A DNA stretch of 64,000 bases from Candidatus Micrarchaeaceae archaeon (GTDB lineage Archaea > Micrarchaeota > Micrarchaeia > Micrarchaeales > Micrarchaeaceae): contig DAIDAC010000004.1 of NCBI GenBank assembly GCA_027310825.1, positions 38,679-102,678 of the forward strand, in the 5' to 3' direction. Position numbers and translations under genes: made by a program. Under the pieces are notes generated by a model, which saw only the letters and a list, made by a program, of their open reading frames with translations, did no database searches and had not been told where the DNA came from. This document shows, one piece after another, positions 39,904-48,690 of this stretch. The stretch's first letter is position 1; every line of letters begins with the position of its first letter.

Positions 39904-40667
39904 TTCTTCTTACCCCTTTTCTGCTCTCCCTCACTGATAACAGATTCGTAGCCGTCTTTCTCCAACTGCGCAATAAGTTCGCCACCTCCCTCTGCCACTA
40001 TCTTTCCGTTTGCCATAACGTGTACGAACTGTGGCTTCATGTAAGAAAGGATTCTGCTGTAGTGGGTTATGACGAGGAGGCCAGTCTTCTGCGCCTCAGA
40101 TATCTCATTGATGTTCTGAGCCACAACCTTTATCGCGTCTATGTCTAGGCCAGAATCAGGTTCATCCAGTATCGCCAGCTTCGGCTTGAGCACCGCCATC
40201 TGCAGCACTTCTGCCTTCTTCTTCTCTCCACCAGAGAATCCATGGTTGAGCGATCTTCCGATTATACCATTTGTTATCGCAAGTTTGTCTGTGTAAGCGC
40301 GAATCTCTCCCATGAATTGCTTTATGTCTGTTGTGCTGCCGGTGTTAGCCTCCTTTGCAGCTCTCAAGAAGTTGACAAAGCCAACACCTTCTATCTCTAC
40401 AGGATTCTGGAACTGCAGGAACAAGCCAAGCTTCGCTCTTTCGTCAGGCTTAAGCTCTTTTATGCTCTTGCCATCGACGAGTATGTCGCCCTTAAGTATC
40501 TTGAGCGAAGGATACCCCATTATCACCTTTGCCAGCGTCGTCTTTCCAGAGCCGTTTGGCCCCATGATTACGTGGAACTCATTGTTCTTTATCTTTAGAT
40601 TTACTCCTTTGACTATCTCCTTTCCGTCCGGAAGCGCCACATAAAGGTCCTTTATCTCTATTTCCAT
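39900..40667 (-). CDS. sufC: Fe-S cluster assembly ATPase SufC
   Basis: A 255-residue ABC-type ATPase that powers the SufBCD scaffold. Walker A is GPNGSGKTT, the signature is FSGGEKKKAEVLQ, Walker B is LAILDEPDSGLD, followed by ITHYSRIL. All fit SufC. The Cys-containing HTH regulator lies immediately upstream. Confidence 0.96.
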   Translation of the reverse strand: MEIEIKDLYVALPDGKEIVKGVNLKIKNNEFHVIMGPNGSGKTTLAKVIMGYPSLKILKGDILVDGKSIKELKPDERAKLGLFLQFQNPVEIEGVGFVNFLRAAKEANTGSTTDIKQFMGEIRAYTDKLAITNGIIGRSLNHGFSGGEKKKAEVLQMAVLKPKLAILDEPDSGLDIDAIKVVAQNINEISEAQKTGLLVITHYSRILSYMKPQFVHVMANGKIVAEGGGELIAQLEKDGYESVISEGEQKRGKKK

Positions 40668-40682
40668 TGTATCACTGAAGTA

Positions 40683-41003
40683 TTACTTTATCATAAGTCC
40701 GCATCTAAAGCTGAGGTTGCGCGAGCACATCCTGCAAACCATCTTCTGTGCATCGAAGTTATTGCCGGAAAGCACCTGCCTTACAAATTCCCCTACCTCT
40801 TTCTTGTCAAAACTGTCTTCCACGCTTTTTACTCTTCCTGAATACTGTCCGCTTAGGTATTTGCTGACAGCAGCTTGCGTGGTTTTTAGCGACTCTGCGA
40901 TTTTCAACTGAGTCATATGGTACTCGTTCGCCATCATCTTTGCTGCGCTTGCCCTGAGTGCAGGCAGGAACTCCTTAACCATGTTTTCATATTCTGTTCG
41001 CAT
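40683..41003 (-). CDS. HTH transcriptional regulator with a C-terminal Cys cluster, inside the suf operon
   Basis: 106 residues. A helix-turn-helix (about 28-52, MTQLKIAESLKTTQAAVSKYL) is followed by a C-terminal CRMC-x7-C motif (Cys90, Cys93, Cys101). It resembles the COG2522-type archaeal regulators, which carry such Cys. Its place between sufD and sufC suggests it senses Fe-S status or oxidants and controls the operon, an archaeal analogue of IscR/SufR; this is inference. The palindromes before sufB (44941-44977) are candidate targets. Confidence 0.82.
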   Translation of the reverse strand: MRTEYENMVKEFLPALRASAAKMMANEYHMTQLKIAESLKTTQAAVSKYLSGQYSGRVKSVEDSFDKKEVGEFVRQVLSGNNFDAQKMVCRMCSRNLSFRCGLMIK

Positions 41004-41020
41004 AAAGTCACCAGCATTAT

Positions 41021-42325
41021 CTATTTCTGAGTGCGATATTTATAATGTCCCTCGAACATGTCCTGCGCAGCCGTTTGCTCTGCCCATACACTGCTCAAGT
41101 CCATCATCGGGGTTTCACCAAACTTCTTGTTGTTTATCTTTTCGTGCATGAGCGAGGAGACTGCAAGCTTCATTATCGGGCTCCTTATCTTCGAAACGCT
41201 GTTGGCGAAGAATCCGGCTACAATAAGCCTGGTTGCAACTGCGCTGTCCGCTCCTCTCGACATCAAATAGAAGAGCGAGTCTGCATCTACGGGAGCAGTA
41301 GCCGAAGAGTGTGTTGCCCTAACGTCAGCATTGTTGATCGACATGCCTGGTATCGAGCTGAGATACGCCTTTTTGCTTAGGAGTATTCCGCGCTCGTTGA
41401 CAAACGAACGAGAACCCTTTGCAGATTCTCCGACATTGGCGAAGCCTTTCAACACACAGAACGTACTGTCTGCAAGTGCGGCCTTCGATTCCAAATCAGA
41501 AACTGTATCCTGCGCAAGGTTTGCTATGACTGTGCTTATGTCGAACTTCTGTTCTCCAGATCCCATTACCAATTCAACGACACGGTTGTCGGCACCGTAT
41601 CCAGAAGCGCTTATCTCGTTCTTGACGCGTGTGCTCGCTCCGCCGTTGTAGGCGTAATTCATTCTAAGTGTTCCTTTTTCTTCGACTTTACCCTTTGTGA
41701 ATCCGACTATGTAAGTGTTTTTGTCTTCGTTGTGTACCACGTTTATTTCAGATTTTGCGTACGGGCCCAACGATACTTCATGAAGTGCGCCAAGGAGCGA
41801 CTTCTCTTTTGTGCATGATGCGTACCACTCGAACAGGTTCAGCGACGCGCTTCTTCCAACATCGACGAACACCTGTGTGGTAAACGGCCTACTGCTATTC
41901 ACAAATAGCACGCTGAGTTCAGCGGTCTTCGAATCCGGAATTTCTACGAAGATTATCTTCTTTGTATGTGCATGTATAAATGCAACAAGTTTGTCGTCAG
42001 CGCTTTTGTACATCTTGCGATCAAACCTTTCTTCTGGAATTTCTGATATGTTGACGACTCTGAGATCTTTGCTGTGCCTGTTGTCTATGTGCGATGTTGC
42101 ACCGACAATAAGATCAAACTTTATCTTCAGTTTGTCGAACAGCTCCTGCGCAATTCCTTTCAGAATCTCAGGTTCGTCTTCATCAAGGCTCACATTTTTC
42201 ATAGCCTCTTCAAACTTTTCCAACGGAAGAGGGACAAAATGCCTCTTGTAGAGCTCGCTCTGCTCCTCCGGCAGGCTCCTAGAGAGCTCGAGTGCCTCAG
42301 CATTGAAGGATTTGTAATAAGTCAT
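41021..42325 (-). CDS. sufD: Fe-S cluster assembly protein SufD
   Basis: 434 residues of the SufBD family. The beta-helix core is visible (RPFTTQVFVDVGRSASLNLFEWYAS, KGFANVGESAKGSRSFVNERGILLSKKAYLSSIPGMSINNADVRATHSSATAPVDADSLFYLMSRG). It follows sufB after 13 bases and lacks the EGC(S/T)AP motif of SufB, so it is the SufD partner of the SufBCD complex. Confidence 0.93.
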   Translation of the reverse strand: MTYYKSFNAEALELSRSLPEEQSELYKRHFVPLPLEKFEEAMKNVSLDEDEPEILKGIAQELFDKLKIKFDLIVGATSHIDNRHSKDLRVVNISEIPEERFDRKMYKSADDKLVAFIHAHTKKIIFVEIPDSKTAELSVLFVNSSRPFTTQVFVDVGRSASLNLFEWYASCTKEKSLLGALHEVSLGPYAKSEINVVHNEDKNTYIVGFTKGKVEEKGTLRMNYAYNGGASTRVKNEISASGYGADNRVVELVMGSGEQKFDISTVIANLAQDTVSDLESKAALADSTFCVLKGFANVGESAKGSRSFVNERGILLSKKAYLSSIPGMSINNADVRATHSSATAPVDADSLFYLMSRGADSAVATRLIVAGFFANSVSKIRSPIMKLAVSSLMHEKINNKKFGETPMMDLSSVWAEQTAAQDMFEGHYKYRTQK

Positions 42326-42338
42326 ACGATCAGTTGTA

Positions 42339-44930
42339 TTAACCGACAGAGTTCGATGTGTCTAGCTTGATAAGTCTCTTTAATTCGATCGAGTATTCGA
42401 GAGGTAGCACCTTCGCGAGGTCTTCTATAAAGCCGAGAACAATTGTTGCGATTGCGTCATCTTCGTTCATTCCTCTCGACATCAGATAGAAAAGCTGCTC
42501 CTCGCCTATCTTTCCAACTGTCGCTTCGTGCGTTATGTTTGCATCTTCTCTGTAAACCTGCATGTACGGATAAGTGTTAGTCTTCGCGTGCTCGTCCAAA
42601 AGGAGGGCATCGCATTTTACTGTGCTTTTTGCGTCAGATGCGTCTTTCGATATGTAAAGAAGTCCCCTGTACGATGCAACTCCTGAACCTTTTGACACGC
42701 TCTTTGATATTATCTTAGATGAAGTGTTTGGCGCGAGGTGGTAGATCTTTCCACCAGAGTCTTGTATCTGTCCTTCTCCTGCAACTGCGATAGAAAGAAC
42801 CTCTCCACTCGCTCCTGCACCCTTTAGATAAACTGAAGGATACTTCATGTTGACTCTGCTTCCAATATTGCCGTCGATCCATTCGACTCGCGCATTTTCG
42901 TAAGCGAAAGCTCTTTGTGTAACGAGATTGTAAACGTTTTTTGACCAGTTCTGTATAGTTACATATCGTATGTGCGCATCTTTCATTGCAATCAGTTCTA
43001 CAACTGCAGAGTGCAATGATGAGCTCATGTAAATTGGTGCAGTGCAATTATGTACTGCTACTCCTCCTGCAACATAGCTTTCATCAACCTCTACACTAAA
43101 GTTGTATACTGGCAAGTTTTCCGCTTCTTCTGAGACGACCACTTTAATTGGAACAAAGGCGTAATCACCAACAATTTTGGTAAACGATGATGTAGTCTTA
43201 ATCTGCTTTACAGAAACAAGAGTCGCCATTCCATTCTTCGACGCCACATGTTTTTCTACAAACTCAATCACGTTGGCAAACTTTTGGATGTTTTCTCCTC
43301 CTATATAAACACAATACATAGTTTTTCTATTTCCGCTTCTCTTTTGTCTATTTATCGAAGCAAAAACATCCAATCTAAGTAGCATATCCCTGATCTGCTT
43401 TGCCAAAACTTTCGATATTGTGTTAATCCTAAACATGCGTTTTGCGCCATAGTCATAATTTTCATTCGAAACACTTCCATCCCCACGCCAATAACCCTTC
43501 ACAAGTTCCTTTTGCTTCTCTTGTGTCTCATGCATCGCCCATTCTGGGAGCTTTTTGTTTGCAGCGCCTTTCCCAAATAAGTTCTTGAACAATCTCGCAG
43601 CAAATGTAGAACAAAGCACCACACTTATTCCGTTCTTATACTCTTTCTGTACTATCGGTGCTTTTCCGAAGTATCTTTCCAGAAGCAAAGCAACATCCAT
43701 CACATACTCTTTTTCGTCTTTATTGAAAGTGAACGTCAGATAATTATCTCCACTTGCGCCGGTCATGCTGCCTTCTGAAAGGTAGTATCCAATCAATCTA
43801 AAGAAGTCAGCATCGGTCTTAATCTTCATTCCGTGTATTGTTTTTCCGCCTTTTCTTTCTCTGACAAAGAACTCTCGTTCGTCCTTTGTTGCTGTATTTC
43901 TGTCGATTGGAATTGCAAGATAATCGCCTTTGTTAAGATCTTCAGCCTTTATCCATTCTGGAATCCACGTGTCATTTTTGTATTCAGAAACTATTTTCTT
44001 GACTGCTAAGAACGGGTGCTCATTTGTAGCCTGTATTTCAGTCGACGTGTCTCCATAGTATTTCAACTTGTAAAGTTTTCCTGTATGCGGTCTTACTTGT
44101 GTATGGTAAACCTTTCTGTAGACCCCAGAGTGCGTTAATACTTTGTCTCCCACTACCACCTCTTCTATTGGTTTTGTACCTGTTTCCGTAACTATTTCAG
44201 TGCCTTTGGAGAAACAACCTTCAATGTACGTAACCTCTGCACCCTCATCAGCGATAATCAATGTCCTTTCGAATTGTCCTGCCTTCTCCGCGTTGATTCT
44301 GAAGTAAGCCTGCAGTGGCATCGCAACCTTCACACCTTTTGGAACATAGATGAAACTTCCTCCGCTCCAGACTGCAGTGTTGAGCGCAGCGAACTTGTTG
44401 TCTGTCGGCGGTATCATCATGCCGAAGTATTTCTTAACAAGCTCTGGGTACTTCTTCACTGCATTGTCCATATCGGTAAATATCACTCCCTGTTTCTCAA
44501 GCCCCTCCTTGATGTGGCCATATACGACTTCCGAATCGTACTGTATTTCTGCTCCGGCGAAGAACTTTCTCTCCGCCTCTGGAATGCCGAGCTTGTCGAA
44601 AGTCTTCTTTATGTCGTCTGGAACCTTGTCCCAAGCGTCTGTCTTCTTGCCGCCTGGCTTGAGATAGTAGTAAATGTCATTATAATCAATATCGCTGAGA
44701 TCTGGCCCCCACTTCGGCGTTGGCTTGTCGACAAAGAGTTTGTAGCCTGTAAGCCTCTTCTCAAGCATCCACTCCGGTTCCCCCTTTATCTCAGAAATCT
44801 CCTTTATCGTGCCTTCGGTAAGCCCCTTCTTGGTAATGTGCGCGTATTCGGTCTTGTCGCTGAAGCCGTAGAGCTCCTTGTACTCGCTATTCTGCTGCTC
44901 AAGCACAGCCTTCAGATTTTCGTCACTCAT
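42339..44930 (-). CDS. sufB: Fe-S cluster assembly protein SufB, interrupted by an intein
   Basis: The 863-residue precursor holds a 473-residue SufB and a 390-residue intein. Extein segments SGGSFIYVPKGVKVAMPLQAYFRINAEKAGQFERTLIIADEGAEVTYIEG and CTAPIYMSSSLHSAVVELIA join to restore the EGCTAP motif, whose Cys is important for sulfur or cluster handling. So no mature SufB, and perhaps no operon function, forms without splicing. The frame is continuous and intact. GGGGGTTAA precedes the ATG. It is the first gene of the leftward operon. Confidence 0.96.
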   Translation of the reverse strand: MSDENLKAVLEQQNSEYKELYGFSDKTEYAHITKKGLTEGTIKEISEIKGEPEWMLEKRLTGYKLFVDKPTPKWGPDLSDIDYNDIYYYLKPGGKKTDAWDKVPDDIKKTFDKLGIPEAERKFFAGAEIQYDSEVVYGHIKEGLEKQGVIFTDMDNAVKKYPELVKKYFGMMIPPTDNKFAALNTAVWSGGSFIYVPKGVKVAMPLQAYFRINAEKAGQFERTLIIADEGAEVTYIEGCFSKGTEIVTETGTKPIEEVVVGDKVLTHSGVYRKVYHTQVRPHTGKLYKLKYYGDTSTEIQATNEHPFLAVKKIVSEYKNDTWIPEWIKAEDLNKGDYLAIPIDRNTATKDEREFFVRERKGGKTIHGMKIKTDADFFRLIGYYLSEGSMTGASGDNYLTFTFNKDEKEYVMDVALLLERYFGKAPIVQKEYKNGISVVLCSTFAARLFKNLFGKGAANKKLPEWAMHETQEKQKELVKGYWRGDGSVSNENYDYGAKRMFRINTISKVLAKQIRDMLLRLDVFASINRQKRSGNRKTMYCVYIGGENIQKFANVIEFVEKHVASKNGMATLVSVKQIKTTSSFTKIVGDYAFVPIKVVVSEEAENLPVYNFSVEVDESYVAGGVAVHNCTAPIYMSSSLHSAVVELIAMKDAHIRYVTIQNWSKNVYNLVTQRAFAYENARVEWIDGNIGSRVNMKYPSVYLKGAGASGEVLSIAVAGEGQIQDSGGKIYHLAPNTSSKIISKSVSKGSGVASYRGLLYISKDASDAKSTVKCDALLLDEHAKTNTYPYMQVYREDANITHEATVGKIGEEQLFYLMSRGMNEDDAIATIVLGFIEDLAKVLPLEYSIELKRLIKLDTSNSVG
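43047..44216 (-). mobile_element. SufB intein with LAGLIDADG homing endonuclease
   Basis: Residues 239-628 of the precursor. It begins with Cys239 (CFSKGTEIVTETG), has the block B-like TNEHPFL, and ends with VHN before extein Cys629, so all splicing residues are present (Cys1, penultimate His, terminal Asn, Cys+1). Block F/G appear as LPVYNFSVEVDESYVAGGVAVHN. Two LAGLIDADG-type helices, FRLIGYYLSEGSM and LVKGYWRGDGSV, retain acidic residues, so the homing endonuclease may still be active. Confidence 0.93.
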
Positions 44931-44940
44931 TTAACCCCCG

Positions 44941-44959
44941 GCTATGCGTGCAGCATAGC
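44941..44959 (-). promoter_or_regulatory. Perfect 7-bp inverted repeat in the sufB leader
   Basis: GCTATGC-GTGCA-GCATAGC ends 11 bases before the sufB ATG, immediately before the GGGGG ribosome site. It can form a leader hairpin or serve as an operator. Confidence 0.6.
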
Positions 44960-44960
44960 A

Positions 44961-44977
44961 TTATAACTCAGTTATAA
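44961..44977 (-). promoter_or_regulatory. 17-bp palindrome upstream of sufB, candidate operator
   Basis: TTATAAC-TCA-GTTATAA is a perfect inverted repeat about 30-47 bases before the sufB start. It also looks like a TATA element, so a bound repressor would block TBP. Candidate site for the Cys-containing regulator of the operon. Confidence 0.6.
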
Positions 44978-45130
44978 TAGTGATTTATTATCGTAGAAGA
45001 ACCTTTAAATACTGTCCATATTAGCGGAAGTAGTACCCTTCAAAAAGGGCAGAAATTAGTCGATAGACGAAGGTGGGCGAAACCCTATATCCCCATTACT
45101 TCATATGAGTAAGACGGACCAGTGAACATA

Positions 45131-45730
45131 ATGATAGGGAATCAGGCGAAACTAAAGGAGCTAGCATGTGTGATGCCTTTAAGGGCAGGAAACAACAAGC
45201 ACGGATACGCAGACAGCGTGCTGCTACTCAAAAGAGCGGACAACGACGACATAGAGCCTAGCAGATGGGACCTTCCAAAGGGCCACCTCGAAATCGGGGA
45301 GAAGCCGAAGGCTGCGGCGCACAGAGAGCTTCTTGAAGAGACTGGAATAGCAGTGCCAATAGCAAAAATAAAACACCTGGCCAGGTATCCGACAGCGGGC
45401 AGGCTTGCCGACGGGAAACCGTATCCTGTATTCATGCACCAGTATGTAGTTACGCTTCCACGCAATATAACAGAACACGACATACTGACTTCTGCAGACC
45501 ACAGTGAAGCAATGTTCATGGATCTGACAGACATACCACGGCTGCGCAGCGAAGAAGCGACAACGCTTCCCGACTACAAGATTCTACACGCGTTCTACAA
45601 TCTACACAGCAGATTCCCGATCAACGGCAAAATACACCCGATGCTTCCGATTGCATTGCAGCATGCAATGACCGGAGAAGAGCATCCGTGGCTATCGCGC
45701 TTTGGGGGAGACCGCGGCGAAGGCTTATAG
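45131..45730 (+). CDS. NUDIX hydrolase
   Basis: About 199 residues. The NUDIX box is complete: GHLEIGEKPKAAAHRELLEETGI, with the RELLEE catalytic core. WDLPKGH before it and an N-terminal strand fit a diadenosine-polyphosphate or nucleotide-sugar type. The C-terminal ~70 residues are an extra region (TTLPDYKILHAFYNLHSRFP and beyond) I do not recognise. GTGA at 45122 precedes the ATG at 45131. A TATA box (TTTAAATAC, about 45005-45013) would create a leader of roughly 95 bases, unusually long for this window. Confidence 0.88.
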   Translation: MIGNQAKLKELACVMPLRAGNNKHGYADSVLLLKRADNDDIEPSRWDLPKGHLEIGEKPKAAAHRELLEETGIAVPIAKIKHLARYPTAGRLADGKPYPVFMHQYVVTLPRNITEHDILTSADHSEAMFMDLTDIPRLRSEEATTLPDYKILHAFYNLHSRFPINGKIHPMLPIALQHAMTGEEHPWLSRFGGDRGEGL

Positions 45731-45807
45731 TGGATTAAAAGCGCAGCGACACAGCGATTTAATAACTGCGCATCAATCTAATTAAGCAATCTTGTTTTGG
45801 TGGTTGT

Positions 45808-47433
45808 ATGGTAAAAGGAGAGTTTCACAACGAGTTTACATATAAGACGTATTTAGAGCAGGGCAAAGAGGCAGAGTTCGACGCGCATTTCGACAAAGCC
45901 ATCGAAGAGGCAAGGCGGCTCTTCGGACAGAAGCACCAGCTCTACATCGGAGGGCAGGGCGTAAACACCGGAGACCACCTGATAGAAAAGTCGCCGATAG
46001 ATGGAACAATAATCGGAAGCTTTGCAAAGGCGACAAGAGAGCACGTCAGGCTTGCGATAAAGGAGGCGCACAAGGCATTTGCGACATGGAGCGAAACAGA
46101 TTTTAGAACAAGGGCATCACACTTCAACAAAACCGCAGACGTTTTCTCGAAGCATAAGTTCCTGCTTTCCGCAATCCTGAGTTTCGAGAACGGAAAGTCG
46201 AGATACGAATCAGTAGGGGAAGTAGACGAGGCAATAGACTTCATGCGCTACTACGCAAACGAGCTTGTCGTCAACAAAGGATTCAAGAGAGTAACGTCGC
46301 AGAAGCAGAGCACAGCAAAGGTGAGCGCAGGATTCCAAGGCGCGCCATCCACCAAGAATGAAAAAGTGACCATAACACTCAAACCCTGCGGAGTATTCGG
46401 AATCATTGCACCATTTAACTTCCCCGTTTCGATAGGGGTTGGAATGAGTTCGGCAGCGATGCTGACTGGAAATACGGTCGTGTTCAAACCGTCGTCAAGC
46501 GACAGCCCGACGATGCTGACAGGGCTTAAGATATACGAATACATGAAGGAAGCAGGGATACCAGATGGAGTATTCAATTATCTCTCCGGCCCAGGATCAG
46601 AAGTTGGGGACGAACTGGTTGTCAACAAAGGCATTTCCGGAATCGCTTTCACCGGATCAAGAGTGGTTGGAACAGGAATGATAATGAAGGCATACAACCT
46701 CGGCCTACAGAAAACGTTTGTAGTAGAAATGGGAGGGAAAAACCCTGTCATAGTATCAAAACACGCAGACCTAGATGAAGCGGTGACGGGAGTGGCAAGC
46801 GCAGCATTCGGGTTCGATGGCCAGAAGTGCAGCGCAGCGTCGAGAGTTTATGTTCAAGATTCGATAAAAGAACAGTTCATAAGCAAGCTGATAGAAAAGG
46901 CGAGAAACTTCAAAATAGGAAACCCCCTCGAGAAAGGAGTGTACATGGGTCCGCTCATAAGCAGCAATGCGCTCAAGACGTACCAAGAAGCGGTTGAGAA
47001 AGCGAAGTCCGGAGGGAGGATACTTTATGGAGGCCACAAAGTCAACAACGGCATGGATGGCAACTACGTGGAGCCAACAATAGTAGAGGTAAGGCCAGAC
47101 CACGAGCTTGTGAAGCGGGAACTTTTCGTTCCAATACTTGTTGTCCAAGGATACAAGGACTTCCCAGATGCACTAAAGCAGGCGAACGATGTAGACTATG
47201 GACTTACTGCTGGTCTCTACAGCACAAACAGCAAAGAGATCAAGGAGTTCACAAATGCGATACAAGCGGGAGTAGTCTACATAAACAGGCCAACATCAGC
47301 AACAACCGGAGCGATAGTCGGCATACACACGTTCGTCGGATGGAAAGGCAGCAGCGTAGGCGGGAAGGGGACAGGCAGCAAGTTCTATCTACAACAATTC
47401 ATGAGAGAACAAAGTCTTTCGATTATGAAGTGA
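45808..47433 (+). CDS. Aldehyde dehydrogenase, 1-pyrroline-5-carboxylate dehydrogenase type
   Basis: A 541-residue NAD(P)-dependent enzyme. The start NEFTYKTYLEQGKEAEF and the end GWKGSSVGGKGTGSKFYLQQFMREQSLS are typical of the RocA/PutA-like group that oxidises glutamate-gamma-semialdehyde to glutamate. Catalytic Glu lies in VVEMGGKNP and the nucleophile Cys in FGFDGQKCSAASRVYV; the Rossmann FTGSRVVG segment is present. No proline dehydrogenase is in the window, so its place in proline or arginine breakdown is unclear. The 3' end overlaps the next ribosome site. Confidence 0.92.
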   Translation: MVKGEFHNEFTYKTYLEQGKEAEFDAHFDKAIEEARRLFGQKHQLYIGGQGVNTGDHLIEKSPIDGTIIGSFAKATREHVRLAIKEAHKAFATWSETDFRTRASHFNKTADVFSKHKFLLSAILSFENGKSRYESVGEVDEAIDFMRYYANELVVNKGFKRVTSQKQSTAKVSAGFQGAPSTKNEKVTITLKPCGVFGIIAPFNFPVSIGVGMSSAAMLTGNTVVFKPSSSDSPTMLTGLKIYEYMKEAGIPDGVFNYLSGPGSEVGDELVVNKGISGIAFTGSRVVGTGMIMKAYNLGLQKTFVVEMGGKNPVIVSKHADLDEAVTGVASAAFGFDGQKCSAASRVYVQDSIKEQFISKLIEKARNFKIGNPLEKGVYMGPLISSNALKTYQEAVEKAKSGGRILYGGHKVNNGMDGNYVEPTIVEVRPDHELVKRELFVPILVVQGYKDFPDALKQANDVDYGLTAGLYSTNSKEIKEFTNAIQAGVVYINRPTSATTGAIVGIHTFVGWKGSSVGGKGTGSKFYLQQFMREQSLSIMK

Positions 47434-47438
47434 ACTAT

Positions 47439-47846
47439 TTGTGCATCCTTTGGCTTCTTTCTAGAGGCGTAAAATTTAAGACACGGAAAATCGCAGTTGG
47501 CAAAAAGAAACTTTCGGCGCTGATTGCAGACGGCCCAAGGAAAATGACCGTCGGTTTGATGTTCAGAGAAAAACTAAAACCGGACGAATGCATGCTTTTC
47601 GATTTTCCCAACAATGGTTACCATCCCATCTGGATGCGAAACATGCGCTTTCCTATCGATATAATATGGGCGGACGAGAACGGAAAAATCGTTCACATAG
47701 TAGAAAAGGCTCCACCGCTGAAAGGACTAACGTTCACTTCTTACGGACCAGAAAAGCCATCGCGATATGTTGTCGAGCTTAACGCCGGGTTTGTCAAGAA
47801 AAACAAAATAAAAGCAGGAAACAAAATAAAAATTAAAAATGTTTAA
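47439..47846 (+). CDS. DUF192 family protein, probable TTG start
   Basis: About 135 residues. The family core is clear: RKMTVGLMFREKLKPDECMLFDFPNNGYHPIWMRNMRFPIDIIWADENGKIVHI. Unlike the copy at 37658-38269 it has no strong membrane anchor; a short hydrophobic start (LCILWLL) is present. The TTG at 47439 lies five bases after GTGA, which overlaps the aldehyde dehydrogenase stop; a GTG at 47430 is the alternative. Function unknown. Confidence 0.8.
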   Translation: MCILWLLSRGVKFKTRKIAVGKKKLSALIADGPRKMTVGLMFREKLKPDECMLFDFPNNGYHPIWMRNMRFPIDIIWADENGKIVHIVEKAPPLKGLTFTSYGPEKPSRYVVELNAGFVKKNKIKAGNKIKIKNV

Positions 47847-48190
47847 AGCTCTAAGACAGTTCTTGCTTCTGCAAGTGTGCTTTCGTTAGCAGTTATCCTT
47901 CCCTCTTCTGCGTCTACAACGAATGCATGCAGCAGACCCTTCGCCTCTTCTACTTCCGCACATTGCACTGGGATCTTTGCAGCCCTTACAAGCAGTCGCA
48001 GACCATCTTCTGGCTTGTTCGCCATGACGCTCTCTGCTGTCCTTACCAGCAGGGTAGCAGCCTGCCCGCCAATTCGCATATCTCTCCTCTCACCTTCTCC
48101 GAAAGGAGGGAATCGCTGCCCAAGTTGGGTGAGCAATCTCTCTGCGCGCATCTCTGTGCCTCTTGTGCTACTCATTGAAAACTGTGCCAT
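47843..48190 (-). CDS. Hypothetical protein
   Basis: 115 residues, predicted helical, rich in Arg, Glu, Ala and Leu, without recognised motif. GGTGAAAGT precedes the ATG at 48190, supporting translation. It overlaps the convergent DUF192 gene by four bases at its end. Confidence 0.55.
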   Translation of the reverse strand: MAQFSMSSTRGTEMRAERLLTQLGQRFPPFGEGERRDMRIGGQAATLLVRTAESVMANKPEDGLRLLVRAAKIPVQCAEVEEAKGLLHAFVVDAEEGRITANESTLAEARTVLEL

Positions 48191-48261
48191 ACTTTCACCA
48201 ATTCACGTGCAAAGGCTTAAACTGGCAAATATTTATTCCTTTTGCTCAGTCCAAAACCATA

Positions 48262-48319
48262 GGATAAGAAGAAAAATAAAAGTAGAAAAAGAAAAAAAGA
48301 ATAAAAAAGAAAAAAAAGG
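48262..48319 (-). terminator. Oligo-T terminator of the tandem-repeat gene
   Basis: On the minus strand, directly after the stop codon at 48325, about 55 bases consist almost only of T runs broken by single C or A. This is the expected archaeal oligo-U terminator and the most extreme homopyrimidine tract in the window. Confidence 0.65.
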
Positions 48320-48324
48320 CGCAA

Positions 48325-48549
48325 TCAGCGTCTTCCCTTTCTGTTCATCTTTGCTCTTGCAACGTAACCGCCTTTGTCGATGAAGTAAAGGAATCCCTCT
48401 TCTCTTCGCACCTTCTCGCTTCCGACCTTGGCCTTTCTGCCTCTTGTGTTGGTCTTCATTGGTGTCCTCCACACAAATCCGTCCTTTCCAAGATAGTACA
48501 GATACCCATCCTCGCGGCTTACTTTTTCGTCTGTCATTCTTTCTGCCAT
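48325..48549 (-). CDS. Small basic protein made of two tandem repeats
   Basis: 74 residues from the ATG at 48549, which follows GGTGAATTTT. Two ~30-residue repeats are evident: EKVSREDGYLYYLGKDGFVWRTPMK and EKVRREEGFLYFIDKGGYVARAKMN, each with an aromatic strand (YLYYL/FLYFI), a DG or GG turn and a basic end. Short basic proteins with this motif are found in archaea; RNA or ribosome binding is a guess. A promoter lies near 48590. Confidence 0.75.
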   Translation of the reverse strand: MAERMTDEKVSREDGYLYYLGKDGFVWRTPMKTNTRGRKAKVGSEKVRREEGFLYFIDKGGYVARAKMNRKGRR

Positions 48550-48690
48550 AAAATTCACCATTTTACGATAGTAAAATGCAAACATATCTTTAAATACCTA
48601 TCGACAAACCGACGGCAAAAACGAGTTCCGCAGTGCAAAACGCAATATCGCTTTTATACCTTCTTATCGCAACTATCTCTGCGTGAGTGA

